This document shows, in pieces, positions 51,957-64,000 of a stretch of DNA of 64,000 nt. The notes under the pieces are model-generated. The model did no database searches and had not been told where the DNA came from. It was given only the letters and a program-made list of their open reading frames with translations. The stretch covers positions 11,904,001 to 11,968,000 of the forward strand of contig CM082576.2 in assembly GCA_040954595.2 (NCBI GenBank). Direction: 5' to 3'. The position numbers were made by a program, and so were the translations under genes. This DNA is from Balanoglossus misakiensis. Its lineage: Eukaryota > Hemichordata. Position 1 is the stretch's first letter. Each line of letters begins with the position of its first letter.

Positions 51957-53140
51957 CACCCGGTCGGCGGACTTGTTGTTCCCGCAAGTAATTACGGTGA
52001 TTCAGAGTACAGTGCCCTGCTATAAGTAAGCATGCACCACTAAGGAACGGCGGCGATAACGAGAAAAGCACTAATATATCAAATCGCCTGTTGCAAGCGT
52101 GTCATGTTAAACCTAGTCATGACGTCACAGTACAGCGCGCATTTGCGTTCAAACACATGCTCCAAAACTGGAGATCTGACATTGAAAAAAAACACCGCAC
52201 TTTACCGCTCAGCTTCTGAACAACAAGCGATTCAGCGGATATAAGATCCGAAGAACGGGCTGGGTACGGGACAACTACTAAAATAAAGAGCATGACCCTT
52301 TTCAAGTCCGATTAGCCTCAAACTAATTTCGAACTATGCGCAAATGATCTGCCCGAATAGACGACTTTTACGCCTCCCTGGAAGACACAACACCGATTAA
52401 AATACGAATAATTCGGCTGTGAAATCGCCGGCCGAAGTTACAAGGTTTTTTTGTTGTAGTACTTAAAATGTCACCGTCTCTCTATTGTCTTACAAGCTTG
52501 GCGAAGATCAAAGTGATCGGCGAGTGCAGTGAGTCCTCCCAGCAGTTGTTGGTTTTCCAAAACTGAGGGTGACAGACACTAGTTAAGAATACAATAGCAT
52601 CTAAATCGTCAAGTAGTTGAGCTTTTATTTTTTTCCACCAAAAGACTTATTTACATTAAAAATCGACAGAACTGGGCCTAGGGCGTAAATCTCTCTATTG
52701 TTGACCAATTAATGCTGTCTAGCAAGAAGTAACAAGTCTAGTTCTCATTTCGGGGCCATGTCCGAGTCGAGATGAAGCCCTTCCTGGTGCGAAGAATCAA
52801 ACCCTCAACAAGACGACACTGGTTATACCGCTTTCGCGGCAGTCGATCTTCTGAGAACTATATCAGAGGCTTTTTAGCACATTCGTTGAAAAAATAACAC
52901 ATTTTCTCATTATTTACAAGATTAAAAGCTTTACACTTATAAAATACCCGACTAATCTACGGATTTGGCAAGGTGCGAGCGACCGACAGGTATTCATCGA
53001 AAACCGCTTGTATTTCACAATTTACTATTTACACTCTAGAGTGACGTCATGTGTGTCACCACGAGACCCAGTGGTTTTGGTAGTTGGCAGCGTTGTTACT
53101 GCTTTAGGTTGGCATGTGTACTGGTATTTCTTGCGGAGCT

Positions 53141-53167
53141 TTGATTGATTGATTAATTGATTGATTG
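53141..53167. repeat. TGAT-type tetranucleotide repeat
   Basis: Six to seven imperfect copies of a TTGA/TGAT unit in intergenic DNA, 0.5 kb beyond the Vg1 stop. No coding role is seen. Confidence 0.6.
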
Positions 53168-53699
53168 GTGTGATTGGAAGGAATGAAGAATTCCCAGTGT
53201 TGGTTCCGCCGTGCCATACTCGTATACCATAACATATTCAATTCGAAGTTGTTGCATCAATCCACCATCACGAAAATTCTTGATGCCGAAATCGAAATTC
53301 GGCGTTTTCGAAAAGGCATCATTATATCGCCAGTTGCCACCACCGACGTCAGATTGCACTAGCTGCGGAAATCGGGACGACTTCATCAGTCACTGGACGT
53401 CATGATCAGACGAGACGTTTTTATGGCATCTGGTTCATATTTCTCGGGGTGGATTATCGGGGAACGACCATTCAGCTAACTCCAGTGTGAAAATGCAATG
53501 TCGTGGCTCGAGAGGATTGTGCGGGATCAGCGTGGGCTTATCGTCTGTCAAATTTATCAAATAGAAAATTCATGCGACTGCTGTAGGCGTGAGGTGTGTA
53601 AAAGCAGTGTGGTAAAATTGCCTTTCGTCATGACACTAACATCTTTCCTGTGGTCGAACGGGGGTTTCTGTGTACTCTGGTAGAAAGGGCATCCAGATT

Positions 53700-55796
53700 T
53701 TATAAACACCCGCAAGCTTCAACGGCCATGTCTTCGTATTTGCGCAGCACCACGTTGTCGTCATTGTCAAAGTAAAGCATGGAGATGGCCGACAGCTTGG
53801 TCGGCGCGCAACAGGCTTTGGATTTCACTTTGCTGGGGTCGAACGAGTTGACCAGAGTTTGGATGATGGCGTGGTTGGTGCCGTTCAGGTTCTCGTTCAA
53901 GGGGAACGGGCAGTCGCCGTCGCAGTAGTAAGCCTCGTACCCGCTGGGAGCGATGATCCACTCCTGCCAACCGACATCCTTGAAGCTGACGTAGAACGGG
54001 TGGCGGTTGCAGGTTTCGGGTTGTTCGGGTTGCTTTTTTCGCTTGCCCCTGCCACCACCCGAGCTCTCGCGTTTGGCACGGTGCTCGCACTTGCTGTTGT
54101 CTTCGGAGACCACGAGGAGGATCGGTTGGTGGACGGCAAAGTCGGGGCACCATTCCCGGCCGCCGCTCTGCCCTACCACCGCGTTGCCAGTCTCACCTTC
54201 TTCTAGAACTTCGACGGAGAGGACAAGTCCGTGGTTCGACTCGGGATGGAGCCGCCAAGCTCGGACCGCGCTGACCAGATCGTACGGCCTCCAGTTCTTC
54301 TTGTTCCGCGGCAGCTCTCTCGACGCCAACAATTTCAGCTTCTCGGCGGAGTCAGCGGAGTATGGCGAGTTCTCCGGCTTTGGACCGTCGCCCAGTATTT
54401 GGTAAAGCTTCACCGCGTACGAAATCCCGTCGTCAGACGCAGTCCAGCTTTCGGTGCCGCGAGAGAAGTCCAGGCGAATTTCGGCCGAATAGATTTTCTC
54501 CTCTCGCGGAATCGTGGAGACGTTGTAGAAAAGTCTGCGTCGGATACACGTCTCACGCTTAGCGCCTGTGTTGCCCGACAGCTTCAGTTTGGAACCTGTG
54601 GGTCAAATTAAAATCAACTTTTTAATTCATGAAATATCGTAGACAAGGGTCAGGTTTGGGAAGTCAGGGGTTATGTTGATGACATCACATGACTCTTAAA
54701 ACGTACGTCCCAGGACTTCGACCAAGTCCACCACAGCGTCATTGGTAATATATCAAATAAAAATTCTGCGTGCTTCGTAACTATATATAAAACACATCAA
54801 AATAAATCACTGTTGTTTCCAGAGCAACACATCCTAGAAATAGTAAAATGTTCGTCATCATTAAGTTGCTAATGCTCAAACATTTGTTGGAGGCCGTCTG
54901 GGTTGGTCAATTTCAATTTCAAATCGCTTGAAACGCGGCCAATCAGAGTACGTCAGACGACATGACACGGTGACTGGCGTGTCGAGGAGTTTGGTCGTTC
55001 ATTTTCGGTCAATTACACGCGTTTCTATTTCGATACGGGCCAAAAATAGTCCGTCTATCAATATATCTTTGTTTGCCATTTATGCAAACTAGTTAGCCAC
55101 CGGGAGGACAGAGTGCAGAGGACAACGCACACGACTGCCGGGGCAGAATGCGGACGGAAAACCCATGTACCGGGAACTCTAAATTCTGCTTTTTGATAAA
55201 TGGTAAACTTGGGAACTGACGTGGCCAGCATGACTTATAGTGTCTGTACGGCGTAAAGTTATAAAAAAAAACTCCTGACACAGCAGTCGACGCATACTAG
55301 TATTTGGCAGTGTGAATTACCCTAACCGCGAACGGGATTTGTCAGATCACCAGTGTTTTCGTTAACCTCATTAACACCACGAAGAATTCCTCTATAAACG
55401 CACATCTCCACTGAATTTGATGTTGTGTGTGTTTTTGTTAGTGTGCACTGAATAAATGGAGGAAAAAAAGTGTAGAGTTTCATACTGACCTCGATTTGGG
55501 AAACTGCGAACGATGTTGCCGGGTATGTTACTGTCAACAAAGTGACATCTTGGACTATCTGATATCTGCTTCGTCTTCTCCACTTGTTCGTAGAGGTCCA
55601 GCATGTACTGGGGAACTTCGACGTTCGGCTTTGGACGTGGCCGCTCGCGCAGGCCCAGCGCGGCCAGCAGCCGCCTCTCCAGCTTCGCCGAGTCGACCAA
55701 GTTCGCCGACGACGCCAGGCTCGACGTAAGTAACACCAGCAGTAGTACAACCAGAAACTTTTGAATCATGATGCAATTACTCTTCGTGGCAGGCAT
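53700..55796 (-). CDS. Vg1: Vg1/univin-type (GDF1/3) TGF-beta ligand precursor (two coding exons, 400 aa)
   Basis: Secreted ligand; family members act with Nodal on activin-type receptors and Smad2/3. Exon 1 55796-55490, exon 2 54595-53700, phase 1 (G|GT), total 401 codons with stop. Translation may begin at Met 55796 (MPATKSN) or Met 55769, which opens directly into the signal peptide [17 protein letters not shown] (391 aa). The prodomain has [21 protein letters not shown] and [14 protein letters not shown]; the last matches Vg1 in residues and place, as does a [11 protein letters not shown] segment in exon 2. The furin site is RAKR. The mature domain has all seven knot cysteines, [13 protein letters not shown], the sequon NGT, and [21 protein letters not shown], closest to Vg1 (NDNVVLRHYENMAV). 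ADMP and BMP5-8 were considered; both fit less well at the prodomain PG.(V/I)xRxFP motif. No tree was run. Confidence 0.88.
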
Positions 55797-58700
55797 GTCC
55801 GTCCAGACGGTTGCAATTTTCTCGCCTTCCCCTGATCCTGGTCACGGATCGCAGGATATGACGTAATAACTGGCAACACAGGTGGAGAGAGAGAGCGCGG
55901 GGTCGCTGGAAACTGGTCCTCTCGTTGCTACACAACCTCCCCCGAATTGTCAGAATCAATCAGCGTAAGGCACCGGAGAGTCAAAACACTGGTTGCACGT
56001 CGGTACCCGCTTCGAACAGGGACGTTGACTGGTGGCCGTCTGCCCTGCAATGGCCCACTAGTTCAATGGATATAGCTATACAAACTGCCCCCAAGCTTAG
56101 CCTGCTTTAGCAAAGCTCATGAAATTCTAAATATCATTCCCTTTGTTTGTTTTCCGTCTTAGAAAGTCGACAGACACCAATATATATCCACCGTCTAATA
56201 AGGGTTTGCTGTCGCGTGATAGCGCGAGTGCGGATTTTCCCCAGAAATTGACCGCCGAATCCGCCGAGGGCACAAAAAAATCCCGTCTCTGTACGCGATA
56301 CGATCTTCTTAGCGTCTCGATATCAATTAGTCGGTTAAAAACGGCGAGGTACCACAATCCTGCTCAGAAGGGGGACGCGAGCGAAGTCGGATGGAAGAGA
56401 CTTTTGTAAAGTGGCGGCGTTTTTGGAAAAGAGTTGGCCCGGATCGATTCACACATGCTTTTCATGGCTCTGTCCTGGCACTGACACCGTCGCTGGTATT
56501 CAAGCCATTTGCATAAACGCTTTTGTTTCGCGAGGGAACATCTTTGGTATGCCAAGATGTCGCTGTGCAAAGTGCAGGGGCCCCAGTCGCCTCGTTCCTC
56601 TCACGCCAACCACCATTTCAACACAGCGCGAGGAACCCAGACCTTTTCTCTCAATGAAAACACAGTCGGTATTGTTCCCCTGTCTCTCCCTCTCTTTTTT
56701 TGTAAACAGCGCTCTGCTTGCTTTTTTTCTGCATTTGTTTTTGCCGTTAGAATTACCCTTCTCGAATAGGTCATGCCAATTTGGGCAATGGTTGAATGAA
56801 TGATGAGGCGGCGAGCATAGAAATGGTAGGGCCTGCACACACTAAGCGTTGTTCGCGGGGAAAAAAGGCAGCGCAAACAACCGTCTGCAAAGTTAAAATG
56901 ATGTAAAGAAGAACTAGACTTACTGGCATCGATGGACTCTTGATGGGTCCTGAAGAACTCGTCATTTTAGCGCCGTTCTGAGGGAAATCTTGATGATTTT
57001 TCTGGGAGTCCGTTGCGTAGGGTTTCTTTGTCAGTCATTCACCAACTTGCAATTTCACGACCAAAGATAATTTGCATAATTGCACAGGTGGTCATGGCAC
57101 TAAAAGCCACGCCGTTTGTTTCGAAGGGGGGCGTCGAACTTTATACATGTACGAGTATTTCAAAATGCTAAATAAATCTGTACGATTTTCTACCATTCTA
57201 CCACTTCGGCTTACATGTGTACTTGAATTTATCTTACAAGTGGTAAGCGCTTTATATCAGAAATGTCAGTCTGTACGATTTATTGATGTTGACGCTGCGC
57301 AACTCAAAATCTCGATTGTTCTTGTCTATTTAGTTTCGCACTGACTGATTGTTTGATTGCCTGACTGACTGACTGACTGACTGATTTCATTCATTCATTC
57401 ATTCATTCATTCATTCATTCATTCATTCATTCATTCATTCATTCATTCATTCATTCATTCATTCATTCATTCATTTATTCATTCATTCATTCATTCATTC
57501 ATTCGTTCGTTCGTTCGTTCGTTCGTTCGTTCATTTATGCATTAAATCATTCGTCCATCCAACCATCCATCCATCCGTTTGTTCTCCCATCCATCAACTA
57601 ATTTATTCACTCATTCGCCCATTCATTCAAACAACAACAACAACAACAACAACTCTATTCATCAACTCATTTACTCAGTCATTGATATCAGGCAGGCGAC
57701 TTCAGCCCATCCCAAGACAGACAATGAAAGAATACTCCATTTTGGCGCAACGTCATTTGAACAGAACAATCCGATCAAGTTACATGACTGTTTAGATTTC
57801 CACGCAATCAATACAGACACATTTTCAGATGTTTCGACTTCCCTGGAAAGGAATCGACCACTCACTTACATCTCAATGATGATGTAGTATTAAAATGACT
57901 CAAACCAACCAAATCATCCAATGATGAACATTATAAAGATGAAAACTGGCATCACTTGATTAAAAAACAACGAACCCTAAGAAATGAAATCGAATCCCGC
58001 ATGTGTTTGTATGGAGGGAACATTAACAGAAATCCACTCAAAACGAACCAATACCCCAAAAATCAGACTATTCACGGTCACTTCAGATAAACATCGGGAG
58101 AAGAAGGGAGAATATCGGACACTTTTCCCTTTTTTTTTCCTGGGTGACATTATGGGTGTTTTCGGGGTAATGAATACTGTTTATTTAGAAGCACCAGCTG
58201 CCATGATAATAGCAGACATACGGGAGAAACTGCGTAGGTCAAGATTAGCGTGACACCGGGGTCTCGCCAGGCCATCGATCAAATTCTAGCGGCTCCCCTA
58301 TATCCACAATCATTTAGAGACCCTTAACCCAATGTGCACCCAACATAAAAAGTGTCGCAATCTTTTATTGGCGGGTTTTCTTATCAACTCCAACGCTTCA
58401 TCAAATTTCACTCGTCAATATGTTTATTTATGGGGTGAGGGTAATAAAAAAATGATCAACAGACACATGTACAACCGTACCGAAGGCGAGGAGTACTCCG
58501 AGAATAGAGAGAGAGCTAATCACACAATTGCACTTAAGGTCGGGTATAGTAAATTATTCAAAAATATAGACTAGTACGTCTGGATATAGACTAGGAAGCG
58601 ATATGATGCTGTGAAAGCCCCCCCCCCCTCTCCCCTTTTCATCGACGTGAATGCATCACTCGTCGCGATGTTTAGTCGGCGATAAGACGACGACGACAAT

Positions 58701-61700
58701 GCTGATTGGCGGATGAATCTGGATTTGACACCACCTTCAAAATACTGAATATTTGTCACGATTTTGTAATAATACGGACTGAACGGTTACTTCTATTTGA
58801 TCGCGTTGACTATTTACACTGATGTCTTCTGTTTCTATTTTTACACACACGCCCGAACCAAAAATACCGCTATGCGTGACGGGGTTCAGTGCGGTGCCAT
58901 CTGGCTGTGATGACGGGTGCACCGCGCGCAATCTGCACGTTCTTTTCCCGCAAAGAGCGAAGAAAGGACAGCGACGCGTCACGATCGACCCCGCTCTGAA
59001 TTTATCGGGTGGGTTCTTTTTGATATAATCGAAAAAATGAATCACATTACCAGACTGCTATCGAATGAATGAAATTTCTTTTGAACGCCTCAATGAAACA
59101 ACGCGGCGGTCTCTCTGCTTGCACATTGTTGAAGTCGGCACATGATGTCAGCGATTGTATGAATGTGTCCTCATGCCTGAACCGAGACTTTGCGGCATCA
59201 ATCACACTGTATCTTGTCACGGCGGCCAATTGTGAGATCGGAGATCAGACCAACAAACATATCGTTTTACTTCGTAACCCTTATTCCATTGTGTTTTGGG
59301 GGGTAAGGATTCTATTATTTGCAATGGAAAACCCACAAAAATGGCTCCTCCCCTCATCTCTTGCTCCTGTGATAGCATCGAGAGCCCTTACGCCGTCTTA
59401 GATTTTCTTATTTTGTGCTGTATGCTCAGCCTCGCGATTTTGTAACATTAAACAAGAGAGAAATGAATATCTTTCTTATTAAGACAAAATTGATAATCGT
59501 AATCAAAGGATCGAGAATGTACAAAAACACAACTTTAAGCCGATCCAACTGCAGTGTTTTTGATACAACGAGAGGTGGACAGGATGTTGTCATCTGCAAA
59601 AATGCACCTTCGCGATGGCACATTGAACGCACCTTCGCACGAATACCCACTGTTAAGTGCCTATGCTCTCCTCGAATTCGACGAAATGTCGAAAATGCTG
59701 AAATCTCGTCAACAGTTATTAAAACCCCCGCCACGACTCGATGAGATTAGTGGATTGCAGTTGTCGCTATCTTGTAAGTAACAAAATTTGATCATTATGC
59801 GGCATTATGCGAGAAATTATGAATGCTGTTCAGCTGACATGCTCTATACGCGGTTGATCATTTAGGACTCCCCATCCAGACTCTCCGTGTATGCTAGCAT
59901 TGTATAGGAATGTTGTAGTTGGTGCAATTTACATATAAAAAGTGTGTGTGTGTATCTAAAGGGGTTGCGAGTGGAATTTTAAAGGCAGGCGATCCAGAGT
60001 ATTTCAGTTGAGCCGAACAATGTCAAGACCCACGCGAAATACAAACTGGCAGTGAGGAGGATGGCAACCTCGCCTCCTTTAAAAAACAAAAAACCGACGG
60101 CGTTCATTTCACGCCACACCGGTCGGCGAATCGCATCATCGACACGTCCAAGCGGCGCGCGCAATACCTCCACTTTCTCGACTGAGGGCCAGGGCCTGGC
60201 AAAACATGCATGTGCAAAGATTAGAAGTTGGAATATGTTACATCCTAAGGAGAAAATCGGGATTATAGCAAATTCAAGCATATTTCTCTTAACGAATGCC
60301 CAATTGATCTTGGATTTGTCTCGGAATAATTTATCCAAACTACGCCCAGCGCATGTCACAGTCAAGTTGATAATGTTAATGATACCAAAAAGTTGTCCAA
60401 CGTCGTATTTTCTGCAGAAATGGTTGCAGCGTGTTATACGACTTTGGTTGGGGCAGGGGCATGTCTGAGATAATTTTCTAAACATTCTTTCTGTGTAAGA
60501 AAAAAAGATTTAAACAACCTGAACTACGTAAACAGACGACCATTCACCCGGTACCCTCCTCCGACAGATGTTAATCCTGTCCGTATTATGGAAGCCGGGC
60601 CCCAGTATCTTTTCTTGGCTTTGCGTTTTGTAGTAATTGTTTGCAACAGTCTTAACTATGACAAAATACAAATCTGTAACCATGGAAGGGACGTGGCTGT
60701 AAAACAGGACCGTAACTCCGCGGAGGAAAACAAATTATATCGAATAAAGCACCCTGGCTGTAATTGTAGAGTGTACGCTAATGTTGGAGACACACATACG
60801 AGTAGTTATATACTTTCACACGCTTACCGTGCTATCCGGGGACTAGCCAGTCTTCTAAAACAACCCCAAAGATTGTGCGAAGTGAGCAAATTGCACATCA
60901 ACGGCGTCCATGGTAATGTGGTTGAAAACAAATGAGCATCGCCTACACGCCGAAGACACATTAAGAGCGCCGGCCAAGCCAATCAGAATTAACCATGCAA
61001 CTGTTACAGAACGAACAAATTTGCAAGCTACTTCCGAAAGTTTCCACGGTAGTAATCCAAGGTACACCTTTGATTTATTCATGCGACAGCACGGTTGATG
61101 TAATATATAGGCCCAGCCGACCGCACGTACTAAGTATTGCTCTGTGTATTGTAAGCTTCCCTTGGAGCATGCACTGGTAATTAAAGTGTCATTTAGGCAC
61201 TGACGTGGTTGGACATTTGCATAATTAGCAAATTAAGCACCCAATTGTTTCCCAATTAACTATATGACACGCTAAATTGCTCTGTGTATACAACAGATGC
61301 TTGTGTACAGTTCTACGCCGCATCCTGTCCAGGATGTCGACGACCATTATAGCGGGGCAGCCACGTGACTTGGTTTCTTTAAAAACGGGGTGGGAAAACT
61401 TTGGGATAAAATAGAGCAGAAAACAAGGCAGGAAAGTGCAGTTTCACGGCTATTATACATATCTGTACATTCATGTGTGAATGGAAACAGGCGTTCTTGA
61501 GTATAAGGAACACATTATCGCTCGCCTTTTCCCAAGAAATCGTGTAGTATACTAACCGTGTCCGAAATTATAATAGTGACCTATGCACAAAACTTTTTCG
61601 TCGTATGGGTTATAGTTGAAACCATGATAGATAGATAGCGACCATCCTATTTTCTTTGAAATCGCCCTACAGGTGAGTTTGATGGCATTTCGGTTAAAAT

Positions 61701-64000
61701 CAACACCACACCCGAGGTTGGCGAACTCGATATAGGGTCTGGTTTGAAGATGCCATCGACAGATGATTTTGTCTTTATCGAAATCGAAATTGTATGATTT
61801 TGTATTGATTCTGAGACCCTCCATAGCGATATCGACTCTATAGTCTGAGAAAATCGAACTTTGGTTTTTAAAGGGGACGAAATTGTGCTCCGTTGCCACT
61901 TGTTGGGAGGAACACGTGGTTTGGCATACAGTACGTGTTTCCGTTTCTGTGGTGACCAGACGCCGTCGCCATGACAGCTCCCGCTGATGAAGATAGGCGA
62001 CCGATGTGACTGACTAAATATTCTCAAGCATATACACTTCACTGCGCGGATTTAAAGCGCTTTGGCAGGTCTGATCCCTTCTAATGCCACGGGAATGTGT
62101 CAACGACGTGTCGGGATGACGACCGCATGAAGAGCGAGGTGTCGGTTCTCACGATCCGCCAAAAAACAACAAGTGATTGTGACCTTCTCGGTGATAAATC
62201 TGAGCCTTCCGTAAACAAAACAGCGATCAACAAAATCCTTCCGTCCGCCATATTTATGGCACATGTGTTTCAAGTGGACGGACAATATCCAGAACCCCCG
62301 TCTGAAGTCGTGGGGATTTCTCAACCTCTGCGCACTTTCAAAGAGTCACGGAAGCCTATAAAGGAACATCTCCCGAGTAAGCACTCGGTACTGGAATTTG
62401 GAGAAATGTAAACGTTGTCGAAATACTTCAACGGGTAAATATTATTACGCAATGATTACAACCAAACATCCCCCTGCTCATACCGACGTCAAGTAACGAG
62501 GCAGTTGATTTGGGGAAGATTGTCATGAAATGGCCATTAATCTTCGCCTGTCCAGTCATTATCGATCAGGGCGGTGACTATTAATCGATCATTAATTCCC
62601 ATTACCTGTAAAGTTAGACGATGCACAAGTGTGGAAATCACACAGCATGGTTTAGGACCCCGGCGCTATCTTGCAAAGGGTTCCCGGTTGACAAGAAAAA
62701 GAAACACTCTGATAGAGAACAGGTAAACAAGTCATTGAAATGTTTGTCTTGATTTGGAATTATGGCAAACTTTTTGAGCATGTGTCTGACAGACTTGACT
62801 CAGTTTTTTTCGGTATGCGGGGTGCTGAAAACAATATAAGGGTTGTTACACCATGCTTTGCATCATTCTTCCGACATGCAAATGGCAAATACATATATAC
62901 ATGGAGATGTATTAGTATATACACGGTTGCAAAAACCAGGCTTCGACCCAAAAGCCGGCCGGACCAGTACGTGAAAATCCGAGCGTGCTGGGAAGAACCC
63001 ACACACCAGCCTCGTCACATGACCGCACCACCAGGAAATAATAACTTAATGCGGGGTTCAATAACTCAGGGATGGACTGCCACGTAAATGCCACTTAATT
63101 GCGGCTTACTATGTTTTGGCAAGGTCCCCGCTCCCGCGGCTCAGAAGAGCTTAAAACCGATAAAGTCGACCCCCGAAACGTTATTAATTTTAGATGCTTT
63201 TCTGGCATATGTCACCCCACTTCCCCGGCTGAAGCAAAGTGACTTATATCGCCGATTCTCTCCGGAGATGAATAACCCAATCCGGTGCAGGGGAGAGCTA
63301 TGTTTTGTTCCAAGGTTCTAATGCACCGGAATAATTGTTAACAGGAAATAGTGAAATGATCATAGGCGTAAACATTCGGGAGTTGATTATTTTAATGTGC
63401 TTATATGGACTGTCTCTGGGCCATGTCTAGTCATACCTATAGTAAGTCATAGCGTACGTAGCGTACAAATCAACGGGGTCTATACTCTAGCATGGGTATT
63501 TAGGCTCAGATCCTGCTTACACGATATCGTGATAGTGCATACCCGATTGAGCACCCCCTGCGTGGGAGGAGGGTACGTGTGCGACGGGAAGCGCCGAACC
63601 AGTAGGACGCACCGCCAATGCGACTTTAATTGCAAATCGCAGTCCTGTAAAATACTCCACGTTCTGAAATGATAATTAAACGAATTACTATTGCTGCGGA
63701 GGTCTTTAGTTTCCGTTTTGAAGCACTCTGATCTTGGGGGGGGGGGGGGGAGTGAAACACGATAGTTGCTTGTTGGGTGGAAACCTAAAGGGGGCATTGT
63801 CCGTCGGCGGAGCTTGCCAACAGGTGTTTCGTGCTTGTGTCTGTGCATATGCATAGGGGCTGTGGCATCGGACGTGAAATTTTGGCGAGAGAGAGAGAGA
63901 GGAGAGCCTAACGATATCTGCCCAGGGAGGTGTGAAATCATCGGAGTGACAGACCGATGGATCATATCTCACTCTACGAGTCGTTAGCAGCGATAATTGC
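55797..64000. other. 8.2-kb region with no recognised gene
   Basis: This is upstream of Vg1 and should include its promoter. The frames present on either strand, some 110-168 codons long, have no family motif and often overlap equally long frames on the other strand, as chance frames do. The largest (59979-60485, minus) has a hydrophobic end but nothing recognisable. The region also holds a compound microsatellite (57361-57653), octamer-like sites (56507, 57070, 61215, 62876) and long C or G runs near 58619 and 63738. Confidence 0.5.
57361..57653. repeat. Compound tetranucleotide microsatellite (CTGA / TTCA / TTCG / ATCC, then CAA)
   Basis: Six CTGA units (57361-57384) pass into about thirty TTCA units with one TTTA-type interruption near 57471. 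These pass into about seven TTCG units (57505-57531), then degenerate ATCC units (57554-57578) and further scattered TTCA, ending in about eight ACA units (57629-57653). Successive units differ by one base, suggesting spread of point variants by slippage. Length is likely to vary between individuals. Confidence 0.95.

Larger units (their letters stand above)
43227..53699. other. 10.5-kb gene-free interval between BMP2/4 and Vg1
   Basis: The stretch is upstream of BMP2/4 and downstream of Vg1. It should hold the BMP2/4 promoter and a 5' non-coding exon, which I could not place, and the Vg1 3' UTR. The open frames have no recognisable family or supporting splice sites. It contains octamer-like ATTTGCAT sites (47750, 49500, 51902), a double ATGAATATTCA element (51933-51956), two perfect CREs (52120 and 53042), G-runs near 47442 and 48150, and a TGAT-type repeat at 53141-53167. 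Confidence 0.55.

Noticed and set aside
53700-55796. ADMP or BMP5-8 identity for the second ligand
   Set aside because: The [12 protein letters not shown] prodomain segment and the mature [15 protein letters not shown] end match Vg1/univin more closely. A tree is needed to settle it.
59979-60485. 168-codon minus-strand frame with hydrophobic stretches
   Set aside because: No recognisable family motif, no matching splice partner, and an almost equally long frame (138 codons) on the opposite strand. Best explained as chance.
61552-62042. Overlapping minus-strand frames of 115 and 131 codons
   Set aside because: Two overlapping frames on the same strand cannot both be real and neither resembles a known protein; no promoter or splice evidence.
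1-64000. Transposon or retroelement coding remnants
   Set aside because: Scanning the frames for reverse transcriptase, integrase or transposase motifs showed none; only simple repeats are visible.

Overview
The window is eukaryotic nuclear DNA from an animal: intron-rich genes with GT-AG junctions, a cyclin-dependent kinase phosphatase, an F-box/WD40 protein and two TGF-beta family ligands. A Vg1/univin-type ligand beside a BMP2/4 gene points to an invertebrate deuterostome (lancelet, hemichordate or echinoderm). CDKN3 on the same contig fits the chordate BMP4 neighbourhood, so a lancelet is a good candidate, but the species cannot be fixed from sequence alone.

Layout. (1) 0-7.4 kb: two plus-strand, two-exon genes for unrecognised, highly charged, Ser/Lys-rich proteins (63-1839 and 4360-7259). 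They share an N-terminal basic/FGS motif and a C-terminal basic/YxxL module and look like diverged tandem paralogues. The larger carries a previously unrecognised modular repeat (R-[RK]-x-S plus YxxL, alternating with FGKG...W). (2) 10.2-12.4 kb, minus: complete seven-exon CDKN3/KAP gene, 213 aa. (3) 13.4-26.5 kb, plus: sixteen-exon F-box/WD40 gene, 1216 aa, head-to-head with CDKN3 across a gap of about 1 kb. (4) 26.5-41.8 kb: gene-free. (5) 41.8-43.2 kb, minus: BMP2/4, 403 aa in two coding exons. (6) 43.2-53.7 kb: gene-free, with a cluster of POU/octamer-like motifs. (7) 53.7-55.8 kb, minus: Vg1/univin (GDF1/3-type) ligand, 391-400 aa, with the same exon structure as BMP2/4. (8) 55.8-64 kb: no gene recognised; contains a large compound microsatellite.

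Functionally, BMP2/4 and Vg1 are secreted dimeric morphogens that activate Smad1/5 and Smad2/3 signalling respectively; they lie in tandem, same strand, about 10.5 kb apart, with a shared phase-1 intron and near-identical prodomain motif, as expected of an ancient tandem duplication. CDKN3 dephosphorylates CDK2, and the F-box/WD40 protein is a predicted SCF substrate receptor; both are widely expressed cell-regulatory genes of the kind found as bystanders in developmental regulatory blocks. All exon models were built by hand from reading frames, splice consensus and family similarity; no alignment or transcript evidence was available.
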